From the NCBI GenBank assembly GCA_027315115.1, contig DAHUYQ010000024.1, positions 1-64,000 of the forward strand: DNA of 64,000 bases, written 5' to 3'. The translations under genes were made by a program, and so were the position numbers. This DNA is from Solirubrobacterales bacterium. Its GTDB lineage: Bacteria; Actinomycetota; Thermoleophilia; Solirubrobacterales; Solirubrobacteraceae. The notes under the pieces were generated by a model. It had not been told where the DNA came from, did no database searches, and saw only the letters and a list, made by a program, of their open reading frames with translations. Numbering within the stretch: the first letter of the stretch is position 1; each line of letters begins with the position of its first letter. Below, piece by piece: positions 1 through 10,070 of the stretch.

Positions 1-466
1 GGCGGTGACCTCCCACGAGAGTTGACACCCCGTGGGTTCGAGGAAGCCGCCGGTGCCCCTCCCCGCTACCTCACCGCCACACAGCCCTCGACGCCACCGC
101 CCGATCTCCTGCAAATCCGGCGAAAAGCCCGAAACTTGAGATCGTAATGACAAGCCAAGATCGATGTCATGGCAACATCAGCACGATGGCGGTGCTTCCA
201 TCGCGACCACGATTGGCTTAGCCTGCCTGCATGCCAGCCGCGATCGAGGTCATGGACCTGCGCAAGAGCTACGGGGAGACGGAGGCGCTGCGCGGCGTGA
301 GCTTCGAGGTCGCGGCCGCGAGGTCTTCAACCGGTCTCCGAAGCCGGACGGCGATCGCGGTCGCGATCATGAGAGCGTTCGTCGAAGACTGCTGATCTCT
401 CCGCCTTCCGTGCCCAAGCATCCGGTCGGGTTCAGGTTGCCCGAGCGTGACGAGTGAACGCCGCCC
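1..466. other. Left-edge stretch without an intact gene
   Basis: Apart from the ABC ATPase relic at 231-395, I see no supportable gene here. Frame 1 is open from base 1 to a TAA near 145, so it could be the tail of a gene that begins outside the window, but the encoded residues (rich in P, R and T) match no family I recognise. An ATG-initiated frame at 164-457 is a frame shadow of the relic. Confidence 0.4.
231..395 (+). pseudogene. Remnant of an ABC transporter ATPase N-terminus
   Basis: An ATG at 231 opens 54 codons. The first 27 or so look like the start of an ABC-2/DrrA-type ATPase: LRKSYGETEALRGVSFEV is the usual strand before the Walker A loop. The similarity then stops. A one-base slip near 313-318 would restore a REVF segment in the next frame, where family members read GEVFGLLGPNGAGKT, but the Walker A itself is gone. 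The remaining codons to the stop at 393 resemble nothing I know. I read this as a frameshifted and truncated relic, not a working gene. No permease remnant is visible next to it. Confidence 0.5.
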
Positions 467-1834
467 TCAGCAGTGAATCCGCTTCCGCGGTCTCCCGTCG
501 CGGCCGCCGTGGCGCAGCGCGTGCAGCGCGTTGTGCACGTCGTGGATGAGAATCTCCGCCATGTCGCGCGAGAAGCTCTCCCGCACCACCATGCGCAGTA
601 CGGTGATGTGCTCTGCTTTGGGGGGCAGCGTGTAGGCGGGCACGATCCAGCCGCGCTCGCGCAGCAGGTGTGAGAGCGCGGTGAGATCGGTGCTCTGCGG
701 GTCATCGGCGGTCAGGGCGACGATCGGGAAGCGCGAGCCGTCGTTCAGCAGCGAGAGCCCGTCGATCTTCGCAAGGCCGGCGGCGAGCGCTTTGGCGTTC
801 TCGATCACCGTCGCGGCGATCCGCTGGTACCCCTCCCGGCCCAGGCGCAGGAAGTTGAAGTACTGCAGCACCACGGAGTTGCTGGGGCGCGAGAAGTTCA
901 GCGAGTAGTTGGGCATGTCGCCGCCGAGGTAGTTGATGTGGAACACCAGCTCCTCCGGCAGGTCGGAGCGATCGCGGAAGACGACCGTGCCCATGCCCGG
1001 ATAGACGAGGCCGAACTTGTGGTTGGAGACGTTGATGGAGCGGACCTGGGAGAGCCGGAAGTCCCATTCCAGGTCGGGCTCGGAGAAGGGGACGATGAAC
1101 CCGCCGCTGGCCGCGTCGATGTGCAGCGGTATGTGCCAGCCACGCTGCGTGTCCAGGCGGGCGAGCAGCTCGTTGATGGAGGCCAGGTCGTCCATCTGGC
1201 CGGTGAAGGTGGTGCCGAGCACGCCGGCGACCGCGATCGTGCGCTCGTCGATCAGGCTCTCCACCTGCTCGGCGCCGATCGTGTAGCGGCCCGCCTCCAT
1301 CGGCGCGATCCTGGCCTCCACCTCGAAGTAGCGCGCGAACTTCTCCCAGCATGTGTGCACGTCGGCGCCGATCACCATGTTCGGGTTGGAGCTGTCCAGC
1401 CCCGCCTGCTCGCGCCGTCGCTGCCAGGCGCGCTTGTGCGCCAGCATCCCCAGCATGATCGCCTCCGAGGAGCCGATCGTCGCGGTGCCGGTCGGCTGCT
1501 CGTGCGCGGGGGCGTGGAACAGGCGCCCGATCATCGAGACCACGCGCTCGTGGATCGCCTCCGTCTGCGGGTACTCGTCCTGATCGATCAGGTTCTTGTC
1601 AAGCGTCTCGGCCGCCAGGGCATTGGCCTGCGGCTCCATCCAGCTTGTCACGAAGGAGGCGAGGTTGAGCGCCGGGTTGCCGTCAAGGTTGAGCTCGTCG
1701 TGGACGAGCTGATAGGCGGCATCGGCGTCCATCCCCTGGGCGGGAAGCCTGTACTTGGGGACCTCGTGGGTGAAGCTGCGGCCCGAGTAGGCCGGGGTGT
1801 GAGTCTCTTCGGAGTCCAGCTTGAGCCTGTGCAT
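467..1834 (-). CDS. gadB: Glutamate decarboxylase
   Basis: PLP-dependent group II decarboxylase that converts glutamate to GABA and CO2, consuming a cytoplasmic proton. The 455 residues match the usual GadA/GadB length of about 460. Visible features are an N-terminal PKYRLP segment, TIGSSEAIMLGMLA in the cofactor domain, the IDAASGG motif near residue 239 (Asp240 contacts the pyridine nitrogen), and SNHKFG with Lys273 as the PLP Schiff-base lysine. The ATG at 1834 is chosen because GGAGGAG lies just upstream; the frame stays open further out, but those extra residues look non-coding. It is divergent from the SCO-domain gene, with 112 bp between the starts. No gadC-type glutamate/GABA antiporter is adjacent, so a role in acid resistance versus GABA metabolism cannot be decided. 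Confidence 0.93.
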   Translation of the reverse strand: MHRLKLDSEETHTPAYSGRSFTHEVPKYRLPAQGMDADAAYQLVHDELNLDGNPALNLASFVTSWMEPQANALAAETLDKNLIDQDEYPQTEAIHERVVSMIGRLFHAPAHEQPTGTATIGSSEAIMLGMLAHKRAWQRRREQAGLDSSNPNMVIGADVHTCWEKFARYFEVEARIAPMEAGRYTIGAEQVESLIDERTIAVAGVLGTTFTGQMDDLASINELLARLDTQRGWHIPLHIDAASGGFIVPFSEPDLEWDFRLSQVRSINVSNHKFGLVYPGMGTVVFRDRSDLPEELVFHINYLGGDMPNYSLNFSRPSNSVVLQYFNFLRLGREGYQRIAATVIENAKALAAGLAKIDGLSLLNDGSRFPIVALTADDPQSTDLTALSHLLRERGWIVPAYTLPPKAEHITVLRMVVRESFSRDMAEILIHDVHNALHALRHGGRDGRPRKRIHC

Positions 1835-1946
1835 AGGTTCTCCTCCAACTCGAGCGTTACGTGCGATCGTGTTGCACAATAGGGACACGTTGGGAGGACT
1901 TGACGAGCGCGCGTCCGGATCATGGGCGCCAGTGGGCGGCCGAGCC

Positions 1947-3404
1947 ATGCGAGGCCTGCTGGCGCTCGTGCTGTGTGCAGCGCTGCTGCTCGGCTTGAGC
2001 GCGCGAGCGTTCGCCGACGGAGACCCCGCCGGCGAATACCTGCCGACCCGGCAGGTATTCGTGCTGATCGGCTCGGTCGGAGATGACGCATCGACCGCGC
2101 ATCGGCTCACGAACGTCGTGGCACGGGCCAACAGAGGGGGCTTTGCGATCCGTGTCGCGGTCATCGCCAGCAGCTATGACCTCGGCTCGGTGGACTCGCT
2201 CTGGCGCAGGCCACGCGGCTACGCCCGCTTCCTCGGGCAGGAGCTCTCGCGCACCTACAGGCAGCGGCTGCTCGTCGTGATGCCAGATGGCTTCGGCTTC
2301 GTTTGGCCGTCTCATTCCACCGCGGCCGCCTACCGGACGCTGGCGAAGGTTCGGATCGCGGCGGGACGAGCGGGGGAGATCGACGCGGCGCGGGCGGCCG
2401 TGCGCCGGCTGGCCGCCGAAAGCGGCGTGCGGCTCACGGGAGCGCGGAGCTCGTCCGGCGCCGGCTCGGCCGTGGGCGGCGATGCGCTCTCCGCGCCCAC
2501 GACCGGCGCGAGCAGCGCCCCGACGGTCACCGGCGCGCTCACGACCGCTCGCGGCTCAGGCGGCGTGGGGCTCGGCACGGTGATTCTGATCGCTGCCGGC
2601 GTCATGATCGCGCTCGCGCTCGCGCTCAACCTGATGCTGTGGCGGCGCGGGCGGACCGAGCGGACGTCCGAGGCTCCCGGCCGCCGGGCCACGGCGCCCT
2701 GGGCGCCTGGCAGCGCGCCTGCTCGTGTCCGTGGCCGAACGCGCTCGGCGTGGACGCTTCCTTCGCTGGCCGGGCTCTTCGCGCTCGGGGTGGCGGTTCC
2801 GATCGTCGCGGTCGGGCTGCTGCGCCGGGGAGATGGCCCATCGCCACAGCCTGCCGCTCACAGCGCCGGGCAGGAAACCCCGTTCGTGTGGGGCGAAGGA
2901 CAGCGCAGCGCGCCCGACTTCACGCTGAGAGACCAGAATGACCGCAAGATCTCACCCACCTCCTTTCACGGGCGGCCGGTGATCGTCACGTTCGTCGACC
3001 CGCTCTGCCGCAACCTCTGCCCGCTGGAGGCGAGCGTGCTCAACAAGGTCGACGAAAGCCTCCCGCCCGCGCGGCGGCCCGTGATCATCGCGATCAGCGT
3101 CGACGTCTACGCGGACACGCATGCGCGGCTGATGCTCGACGCCCGGCGTTGGAGGCTCACACCGCAGTGGCACTGGGCCGTGGGATCTCCGTCAGAGCTG
3201 AAAGCGGTGTGGAAGCGCTACTACGCCGAAGTCGAGGTCAAGACGGAACGGATCGCGGGGACCACCATCCACAACATCACCCATTCCGAGATGTCCTACG
3301 TCTTGGACGGCAAGGGCTACGAGCGCGCGCTGTTCTCCTGGCCATTCAGCGCCAAGGCGGTCGAGCGCACCCTGCTGCGCATCGAGCACGGACAACTTCA
3401 ATAA
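1947..3404 (+). CDS. Membrane protein with C-terminal SCO1/SenC copper-chaperone domain
   Basis: Predicted 485-residue exported protein. Residues 1-23 form a signal peptide. Residues 30-165 make a domain with QVFVLIG and LLVVMPDGFGF segments, resembling an uncharacterised exported domain common in this lineage. Hydrophobic segments lie at about 209-231 and 270-293. Residues 320-480 are a thioredoxin-fold SCO domain. Its copper ligands are intact: C354 and C358 in LCRNLCP (CxxxC) and H446 in ITHSEMSYVLDG. SCO proteins deliver copper to the CuA site of cytochrome oxidase or act as thiol-disulfide reductases outside the membrane. The fusion to the N-terminal domain is unusual, since most SCO proteins are about 200 residues. 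It stops 28 bp before the metal-uptake operon on the same strand. The ATG at 1947 is chosen because it directly precedes the signal peptide. Confidence 0.8.
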   Translation: MRGLLALVLCAALLLGLSARAFADGDPAGEYLPTRQVFVLIGSVGDDASTAHRLTNVVARANRGGFAIRVAVIASSYDLGSVDSLWRRPRGYARFLGQELSRTYRQRLLVVMPDGFGFVWPSHSTAAAYRTLAKVRIAAGRAGEIDAARAAVRRLAAESGVRLTGARSSSGAGSAVGGDALSAPTTGASSAPTVTGALTTARGSGGVGLGTVILIAAGVMIALALALNLMLWRRGRTERTSEAPGRRATAPWAPGSAPARVRGRTRSAWTLPSLAGLFALGVAVPIVAVGLLRRGDGPSPQPAAHSAGQETPFVWGEGQRSAPDFTLRDQNDRKISPTSFHGRPVIVTFVDPLCRNLCPLEASVLNKVDESLPPARRPVIIAISVDVYADTHARLMLDARRWRLTPQWHWAVGSPSELKAVWKRYYAEVEVKTERIAGTTIHNITHSEMSYVLDGKGYERALFSWPFSAKAVERTLLRIEHGQLQ

Positions 3405-3432
3405 CGAGACTCAGTCTTGTATTCTCTCGGTC
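3405..3432 (+). promoter_or_regulatory. Candidate operator of the metal-uptake operon
   Basis: Bases 3404-3420 read ACGAGACTCAGTCTTGT, a 17-bp inverted repeat centred on 3412 in which seven of eight pairs match. It fills the 28-bp gap before the binding-protein gene, whose operon ends with a Fur-family regulator gene. Fur/Zur/Mur proteins bind palindromes of this size, so autoregulation is a reasonable inference. The bases do not closely match the AT-rich Zur box of other actinobacteria. Confidence 0.45.
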
Positions 3433-4371
3433 ATGCGATTGCTGGCCGTGCGTCTCACTCTTGCCCTGGTCGGGGTCACGGCGACGGCGTCGCTTGCGGG
3501 CTGCGGCTCGAGCGGGTTCGGGGGCGCCGGGGGCCGGATCCCGGCCATCGGCGCCGAGAGCCAGTACGCCGACGTGATCTCGCAGATCGGCGGCCGCTAC
3601 GTGAACGCGATCGCGATCCAGAGCAACCCCAACACCGACCCGCACACCTTCGAGGCCAGCCCGAGCGTCGCCGCGGCGGTCTCGGAAGCGCGACTGGTGG
3701 CTCAGAACGGACTCGGCTACGACGGCTACATGGAAAAGCTGGAGGCGGCGACGGGTGGGTTGGGGTCCGATGCCGCGCGGAAGGTGATCGACGTCCAGAA
3801 GCTGCTGGGGCTGCCCGACTCGACCCCCAACCCCCACCTCTGGTACAAGCCCCAGACGATGCCTGCCCTCGCCGCCGCGATCGCGCGCGAGCTCTCCGCG
3901 ATCGCGCCCGCGCATGCGGCCTACTTCAAGGCGAACGCGGCTCGCTTCGATGAGGCGCTGATGCCTTGGATCACCGCGCTGCAGCGGTTCCGGGCGCGTT
4001 ACGGCGGCACCCCGGTCGCCACGAGCGAGCCCGTCGCCGACTACATGCTGGAAGCGGCCGGCGTCCACATCCTCACCCCCTTCAGCCTGCAGACGGCGAT
4101 CATGAACGGCACGGACCCCTCGCCGCAGGACGTCACCTACCAGGATTCGCTCTTCTCGGGACGCAGAGTGAAGGCGTTCCTCTACAACCAGCAGGTCACG
4201 GACCCCCTCACCGAAAGCTTCTCCAAAGAAGCGAGCGGCAACGGGATCCCGGTCGTCGGCGTCTACGAGACGATGCCCACCCCCGGCTACAGCTATCAGT
4301 CGTGGATGCTCGCCGAGCTGAAGGCGCTGGAACGAGCAATCACAGAAAAGACCTCGACTCGCAAACTGTGA
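3433..4371 (+). CDS. Metal ABC transporter substrate-binding lipoprotein (ZnuA/PsaA family)
   Basis: 312-residue cluster A-I binding protein that captures Zn2+ or Mn2+ outside the membrane and feeds the downstream permeases. The signal peptide ends in a lipobox, LAGC. Probable metal ligands are the His in DPHTFE, the His in NPHLWY and, at the third position, Glu in TSEPVADYM; a final acidic ligand lies in the VYETMP region. In characterised relatives His-His-Glu-Asp goes with Mn or Fe (PsaA) and a third His goes with Zn (ZnuA), so manganese is a serious alternative to zinc. No His-rich loop is present. First gene of a five-gene operon. Confidence 0.85.
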   Translation: MRLLAVRLTLALVGVTATASLAGCGSSGFGGAGGRIPAIGAESQYADVISQIGGRYVNAIAIQSNPNTDPHTFEASPSVAAAVSEARLVAQNGLGYDGYMEKLEAATGGLGSDAARKVIDVQKLLGLPDSTPNPHLWYKPQTMPALAAAIARELSAIAPAHAAYFKANAARFDEALMPWITALQRFRARYGGTPVATSEPVADYMLEAAGVHILTPFSLQTAIMNGTDPSPQDVTYQDSLFSGRRVKAFLYNQQVTDPLTESFSKEASGNGIPVVGVYETMPTPGYSYQSWMLAELKALERAITEKTSTRKL

Positions 4372-4375
4372 GCCA

Positions 4376-5277
<902 letters not shown>

Positions 5278-5281
<4 letters not shown>

Positions 5282-6210
5282 GCCTCGACCAGTCGCGAGC
5301 TCCGGCAGCGCTCATATTCGCCTCCGGCTTCTTCGGCAACGAAGCGGTCCACGTCGCCCTCGGCGTCGGCGCTGCCGTCGCGATCGTGGCGGGCGTCGTG
5401 GGCGTGTTCACCGTGATACGAGGACAGTCCTTCGCGGGCGAGGCGTTCGGGGACATCGGCACGGCGGGCGGGTCCGGCGCGTTCCTGCTCGGCATCGGTC
5501 CGCTGCTCGGATTCGTGATCGGCAACGTGATCGGCGCCGGCGCGATGGAGCTGATCGGCGTCCAGCGCCCGCGCGGTCGCGACCTGGCCACCGGCATCGT
5601 GCTCGGCGCCGCGATCGGGCTGGGCGCCCTCTTTCTCTATCTGACGGTCATCAGCCAGAGCACCTCGGGCGCCGCGCAGACGATCCTGTTCGGCTCGGTG
5701 TTCGAGATCTCAAGCTCCACGGTCCCCCTGGTCATCCTGATCGGCGCGGCATGCCTCGCGATCGTCGCGACCATCTATCGCCCGCTGCTGCTGAGCTCCG
5801 TGAGCGCCGAGATCGCCGCGGCCCGCGGGGTCCCGGTCCGGGCGATCGGCGCGCTCTACCTGCTGGCGCTCGCGCTCACCGTCGCGCTGGCCGCGATCAC
5901 GATCGGGACGATCCTCTCCACGGCGCTGCTGGTGGGGCCCGCCGCGGCCGCGCTGCGCCTGACCAAGAGCACGCCGCGCGCGATGCTCTACGCCGCCGGC
6001 ATCGGAGTCGCGGCGCTGTGGATCGGCGTCGTGCTCGCCTATGACAGCGACCACTGGCCGCCCGGAGGGCGTCTCTGGCCGGTCAGCTTCTTCGTGGTGG
6101 CGATCGTCTTCTGTGCCTACGTGCTCTCCGGGCTGCCTGTCGCGATCCGTGAGCGCCGGGAGCGGCGGGCGCCTGCGCAGGAGCCGGCGCGGCTCGGAGC
6201 GGAGGGCTAG
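5278..6210 (+). CDS. Metal ABC transporter permease 1 (ABC-3 family)
   Basis: 310-residue polytopic membrane protein of the ZnuB/MntC (ABC-3) family. The family block VAGVVGVFTVIRGQSFAGEA lies near residues 38-57, and about eight hydrophobic helices follow. It starts inside the ATPase stop codon (ATGA). It is paralogous to the next gene, so the transporter probably uses a heterodimer of two permeases instead of the usual homodimer. The C-terminal tail is short and charged. Confidence 0.85.
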
Positions 6211-6215
6211 GGCGG

Positions 6216-7022
6216 ATGTTCTCGAGCTTCATGGTCAACGCCTGGGAGGTGTCCGGGATCGTTGCGGTGGTGGCCGGAGTGGTCGGCTTCTTCACCGTGA
6301 TGCGCGGGTCGGCGTTCGCGGCGCACGCGATCCCGAACGGCGCGTTCGCCGGCGCCGCGGGGGCGATCCTCGTCGGGGCGAGCACGCTGCTGGGCCTCGG
6401 GGTGTTCGCGCTGGCCGGAGCGGCGATGATCGGGCTGCTCAGCCGCCGCGGACGGCACGATGTCGCCACGGCGCTGGCGCTCGTGAGCATGCTCGGCCTC
6501 GGGGCGCTGTTTCTGAGCTTGAGCGGCGAGTACTCCTCTGAGGTGGAATCGCTGCTGTTCGGCGAGATCCTGGGCATCGGCGCCAACGAGCTGCTGCCGA
6601 CCGCGGTCCTCGGCGCTCTGTGCATCCTCGCGATCGCGGTGCTCTACCGGCCGCTGCTGCTGAGCTCGGTGCTGCCGGACGTGGGGGAGTCGCACGGCAT
6701 CGGCGCCTTCGCGATGGAGATGCTGTTCCTCGCGGTGCTCGCGCTGGCGGCGGCGATGACCGTGCCGGTGGTGGGCACGCTGCTGTTCTTCAGCCTCGCG
6801 ATCGGGGCGCCAGCCGCCGCACGCGCGTTCACGAGCCGGCCGCCGACCGCGATGGCCCTCTCGGCCGCGATCGCGCTGGTGATCGTCTGGCTTGCGATCG
6901 GGGCCTCGTATGAGACCAACTATCCGGTCGGGTTCTTCGTCGGCGCCGGGAGCGCGCTCTCCTACGCCGCGGGTCGCCTCTGGGCTGGATGGCGACGTAC
7001 CATCGTCTGGAGAGCGGGATGA
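6216..7022 (+). CDS. Metal ABC transporter permease 2 (ABC-3 family)
   Basis: 268-residue ABC-3 family permease that begins 5 bp after permease 1. It carries the same block, VAGVVGFFTVMRGSAFAAHA, followed by IPNGAFAGAAGA; the His in AAHAIPNG is typical of the family, whereas permease 1 has GEAFGD there. The predicted topology is seven to eight helices. The 3' end overlaps the Fur-family gene by ATGA. Confidence 0.85.
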   Translation: MFSSFMVNAWEVSGIVAVVAGVVGFFTVMRGSAFAAHAIPNGAFAGAAGAILVGASTLLGLGVFALAGAAMIGLLSRRGRHDVATALALVSMLGLGALFLSLSGEYSSEVESLLFGEILGIGANELLPTAVLGALCILAIAVLYRPLLLSSVLPDVGESHGIGAFAMEMLFLAVLALAAAMTVPVVGTLLFFSLAIGAPAAARAFTSRPPTAMALSAAIALVIVWLAIGASYETNYPVGFFVGAGSALSYAAGRLWAGWRRTIVWRAG

Positions 7023-7483
7023 GCCAGGTGACCGAGAGAGCCGATCGCAGCGAGCAGTGGGCCGACCGCGCGGAGGCGGCCCTTGCCGCCGCCGGCCACC
7101 GCCGTGGCGGCGCCAGGCGCGCGGTGCTCGAGCTGCTCGGCGGGCAGGAGTGCGCGCTGACGGCCCTGGAGATCGAGGACCAGCTTCGCGGAGGCAGGCG
7201 CGCCGCCAGCAGGGCCAGCATCTACAGGGTGCTCGACGAGCTCGAGGGCCTGCGGCTCGTGCAGCGAGTGGAGACAGGCCAGGCGATGGTGCGCTACGAG
7301 CGCGTCTGCGACGCCGAGGAGCACCACCATCATCTCGTATGCCAGCGGTGCGGGATCGTGATCCCCTTCTCCGACCCGGCGCTGGAGCGGGCGATATCGA
7401 GCATCAGCGAACGGGTGCCGCTCGCGGTCTCCGAGCACGAGATCGTGCTGCGGGGGCAGTGCCGGGACTGCACGGCCGCGTGA
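7019..7483 (+). CDS. Fur-family metal-dependent repressor (Zur/Mur-like)
   Basis: 154-residue regulator. The N-terminal winged helix includes SRASIYRVLDELEGLRLV. The metal-binding dimerisation domain has EEHHHHLVCQRCG near residue 100 and a second Cys pair, GQCRDC, at the C-terminus, giving the structural CxxC/CxxC zinc site of Fur proteins. The ATG at 7019 is preferred over one at 6989 because it overlaps the permease stop (ATGA) and follows GGAGAGCGGG. As the last gene of the metal-uptake operon it most likely represses that operon when its metal is plentiful. Zur is the simplest reading, but the Glu ligand in the binding protein keeps a Mn-responsive regulator possible. Confidence 0.85.
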   Translation: MSQVTERADRSEQWADRAEAALAAAGHRRGGARRAVLELLGGQECALTALEIEDQLRGGRRAASRASIYRVLDELEGLRLVQRVETGQAMVRYERVCDAEEHHHHLVCQRCGIVIPFSDPALERAISSISERVPLAVSEHEIVLRGQCRDCTAA

Positions 7484-7540
7484 AGTCCTGCCTGAGCCGG
7501 CCTGCCTGGGTCGCGGCGGGCATCGCGCCTGAGAAGGTCT

Positions 7541-9949
7541 TCAGACCTCGGTAGGCGCCGCCGCCTGCGCCACGGCGCCCGCCCGCGCCAGCTCGAGCTC
7601 CTCTTCCATCGCCGCGATCCGGTCGAAGGGGAGCACGTGGTCAGGGCTGCCCTCCACGTTCAGACGCGGCAGCAGGCGATCGAGCCAGGCCGGCAGGCGC
7701 CAGCTCGCGGCGCCCGCGACATCCAGGACCGCCGGCAGCAGCATGCTCCGCACGATCACCGCGTCGATGAACACCGCGCTTGCCAGCGCGAGCCCGAATT
7801 CCTCGATCACGCGGCTTTCGCCGACCATGAAGGAGAGGAACACGACGATCATGATCGCCGCGGCGGCGGTGATCACACGGCCGGTCAGCGCGAGCCCCTC
7901 GCCGACCGCGCGCTTGGGGTCGCCCGTTCGCACCCAGCGCTCGTGTACGCGCGATACGAGGAAGACCTCGTAGTCCATCGAGAGCCCGAACACGATCGCG
8001 AAGAGCATCACCGGGATGAAGCTCTGGACTGGGCCCGGCTGCGCATGGAAGAGCTCCGGCAGCCATCCCCACTGGAAGATCGCCACGACCACGCCCAGCG
8101 AGGCGCCGATGCTCAGCAGGTTCATCAGCGCGCCCTGCAGCGGGATCACCAGCGAGCGAAAGACGATCAGCAGCAGCAGGGCGGAGACGAACGTCACCAC
8201 GCCGATGAAGAGAGGCAGCTTTTCGGAGAGCACTTCGGCGAAGTCCAGTGCCCCGGCGGTCACGCCGCCGACGTACACCTGCATGCCATGCGCCCTGGCG
8301 ACGGGGGCGATCACCCTTTCGCGCAGATGCGAGACCAGATCGGTGGTGGCGGCGGCCTGCGGCGAGGACCGCGGGTAGACGGAGAAGGTCGCCACTTCGC
8401 CGGTCTCGTTGAGGTGGAGGGGGGCCACGGAAGCCACGTCGGGAGAACGGCCGATCGCGCTCGCCAGATCTCTGACGGGCGCGACCCCGGCGCCGTGACG
8501 CAGCTTGGCGACCACCTGCAACGGGCCGTTGAACCCTGGGCCGAAGCCCTTGGCGAGCAGTTCGTATGCCTGATAGGTGGTGAAGCTGCTCGGGCCCTCG
8601 CTCGCGTCGCTTGTGCCGAGCCGCATAGCCGCCGCGGGCGAGGCCACGACCAGCATCGCGGCCGTCGCGAGCATCGCGATCGTGCGCGGCCGGCGCTGCA
8701 CGAAGGCGCTCCAGCGCAGCCAGCGACACGGGTCGATGGGCGCGGCCCGCCGCATGGCCGCGGCCAGCCGCGCCGCCTTGGCGCGCACACTCGCGTGCTC
8801 CGATCCGCCACGGCCGAGGTGGAAGCGGCCGGTGGAGGTCTGCGTATGTGGATGCCTGCCCGGCGTGCCGTCGGGCAGGCGGGTCGCGTGCGCGCGCGGC
8901 GCCTGGCGGGCCGCCTGCGCTCGCCGGGCGCGCCTGCCGGGACGTGCGATGCGCTCCCCCGCCAGCGTGAGCAGCGCGGGCAGCAGCGTCACCGAGGTCA
9001 GCATCATCAGTGCCACCCCGATCGCCGCCGAGAGGGCCACGCCGTAGAGGAAGGTGACGCCGAGCAGCATCATGCCCAGCAGCGCGATCACCACCGTGCA
9101 TCCGGCGAACAGCACGGCGCGGCCGGCCGTGTCCATCGCCTCGATCACCGACTCCCGCACCTTGCCCTCCGACGGGCCGGGGCTGCGGTACGCCTCGCGG
9201 AAGCGGGTAAGGATGAAGAGCGCGTAGTCGATCCCGACGCCGAGCCCGACCATCGCCGCCAGCTCGGAGGAGAAGCTGGGGGTGTCGACCAGGTGGGTGA
9301 ACAGCGCGATCAGCGAGAGTCCCGTGCCGAGACCGAGCAGCGCGGTCAGGATCGGCAGCCCCATCGCTACGACCGACCCGAACGTGAGCAGCAGCACGGC
9401 GATCGCCGCCGCCAGCCCGATGGCGGTCGAGAGGCCAAGCCCTTCCGCCTCGGTGGCTTCGATCGCGGAGCCACCCAGCTCGATCTGCAGCTTCGAGTCG
9501 GCCGCCGAGCGCGCCGCCCGGATCACCCGTTCGACGGCGGGCTTCGGCAGCGCGCCGGTCTTCTGGTCGAAGACGACGGTCGCGAAGCCGATCCGGCCGC
9601 TGCGCGATATCGCGTCGCCGGCGCCGGAGTACGGGCCGATCACCGCGGCGACGTGGGGAAGCTGGCGCACCTGCGCGAACATCGCCGTCAGGCGATCGCG
9701 CACCGCGGCGTCCCGCACCGAGCCCGCGGTGCTCTTGAAGACGATCTGATCGCGGTCTCCGGCCTGGGTGGGGAAGCTTCTGGCGAGCAGGTTGCCGGCC
9801 TGCTGGGCGCCGGAGCCAGGCAGCGTGAAGTTGTTGGAGTAGGTGGCGCCGACGGTGTGGGCGAGCGCCCCGGCTGCCGCGATCACGGCCAGCCAGCCGA
9901 GGATCACGTAGAGCCTGTGAGTGGTCGACCAGCGTGCCAGCTTCAGCAT
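7541..9949 (-). CDS. MMPL/RND-family transporter
   Basis: 802-residue inner-membrane transporter with the two-fold MMPL layout. Each half has one helix, an extracytoplasmic domain (TYSNNFTLPGSGAQQAGNLL opens the first), then five helices. The GxxxDY motif of RND pumps is present in both halves: GLGVGIDYALFILTRFREAY and GLSMDYEVFLVSRVHERW. A basic linker of about 100 residues joins the halves inside the cell. Actinobacterial relatives (MmpL, ActII-3) export lipids or small molecules; the substrate here is unknown. The ATG at 9949 follows CTGGAG. It is convergent with the Fur gene, and a small hairpin (7535-7548) lies between them. Confidence 0.87.
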   Translation of the reverse strand: MLKLARWSTTHRLYVILGWLAVIAAAGALAHTVGATYSNNFTLPGSGAQQAGNLLARSFPTQAGDRDQIVFKSTAGSVRDAAVRDRLTAMFAQVRQLPHVAAVIGPYSGAGDAISRSGRIGFATVVFDQKTGALPKPAVERVIRAARSAADSKLQIELGGSAIEATEAEGLGLSTAIGLAAAIAVLLLTFGSVVAMGLPILTALLGLGTGLSLIALFTHLVDTPSFSSELAAMVGLGVGIDYALFILTRFREAYRSPGPSEGKVRESVIEAMDTAGRAVLFAGCTVVIALLGMMLLGVTFLYGVALSAAIGVALMMLTSVTLLPALLTLAGERIARPGRRARRAQAARQAPRAHATRLPDGTPGRHPHTQTSTGRFHLGRGGSEHASVRAKAARLAAAMRRAAPIDPCRWLRWSAFVQRRPRTIAMLATAAMLVVASPAAAMRLGTSDASEGPSSFTTYQAYELLAKGFGPGFNGPLQVVAKLRHGAGVAPVRDLASAIGRSPDVASVAPLHLNETGEVATFSVYPRSSPQAAATTDLVSHLRERVIAPVARAHGMQVYVGGVTAGALDFAEVLSEKLPLFIGVVTFVSALLLLIVFRSLVIPLQGALMNLLSIGASLGVVVAIFQWGWLPELFHAQPGPVQSFIPVMLFAIVFGLSMDYEVFLVSRVHERWVRTGDPKRAVGEGLALTGRVITAAAAIMIVVFLSFMVGESRVIEEFGLALASAVFIDAVIVRSMLLPAVLDVAGAASWRLPAWLDRLLPRLNVEGSPDHVLPFDRIAAMEEELELARAGAVAQAAAPTEV

Positions 9950-10070
9950 CGCTCCAGGGTAGGCGTCCGAACATCGCCCAGGCCGCAGTTGCGACCAAGC
10001 TTGCGGTGTTCTACCGGGCACGAGCCGCAGAGCTGCGCTCGGGCCGAGCCCATGCTTCCGCCGCGAGCCT

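Noticed and set aside
164-457. 97-codon frame at the left edge
   Set aside because: It overlaps the ABC ATPase relic in another frame and has no family features.
7535-7548. Small hairpin between the convergent Fur and MMPL genes
   Set aside because: Only a 5-bp stem that runs into the MMPL stop region, with no U-tract; too weak to call a terminator.
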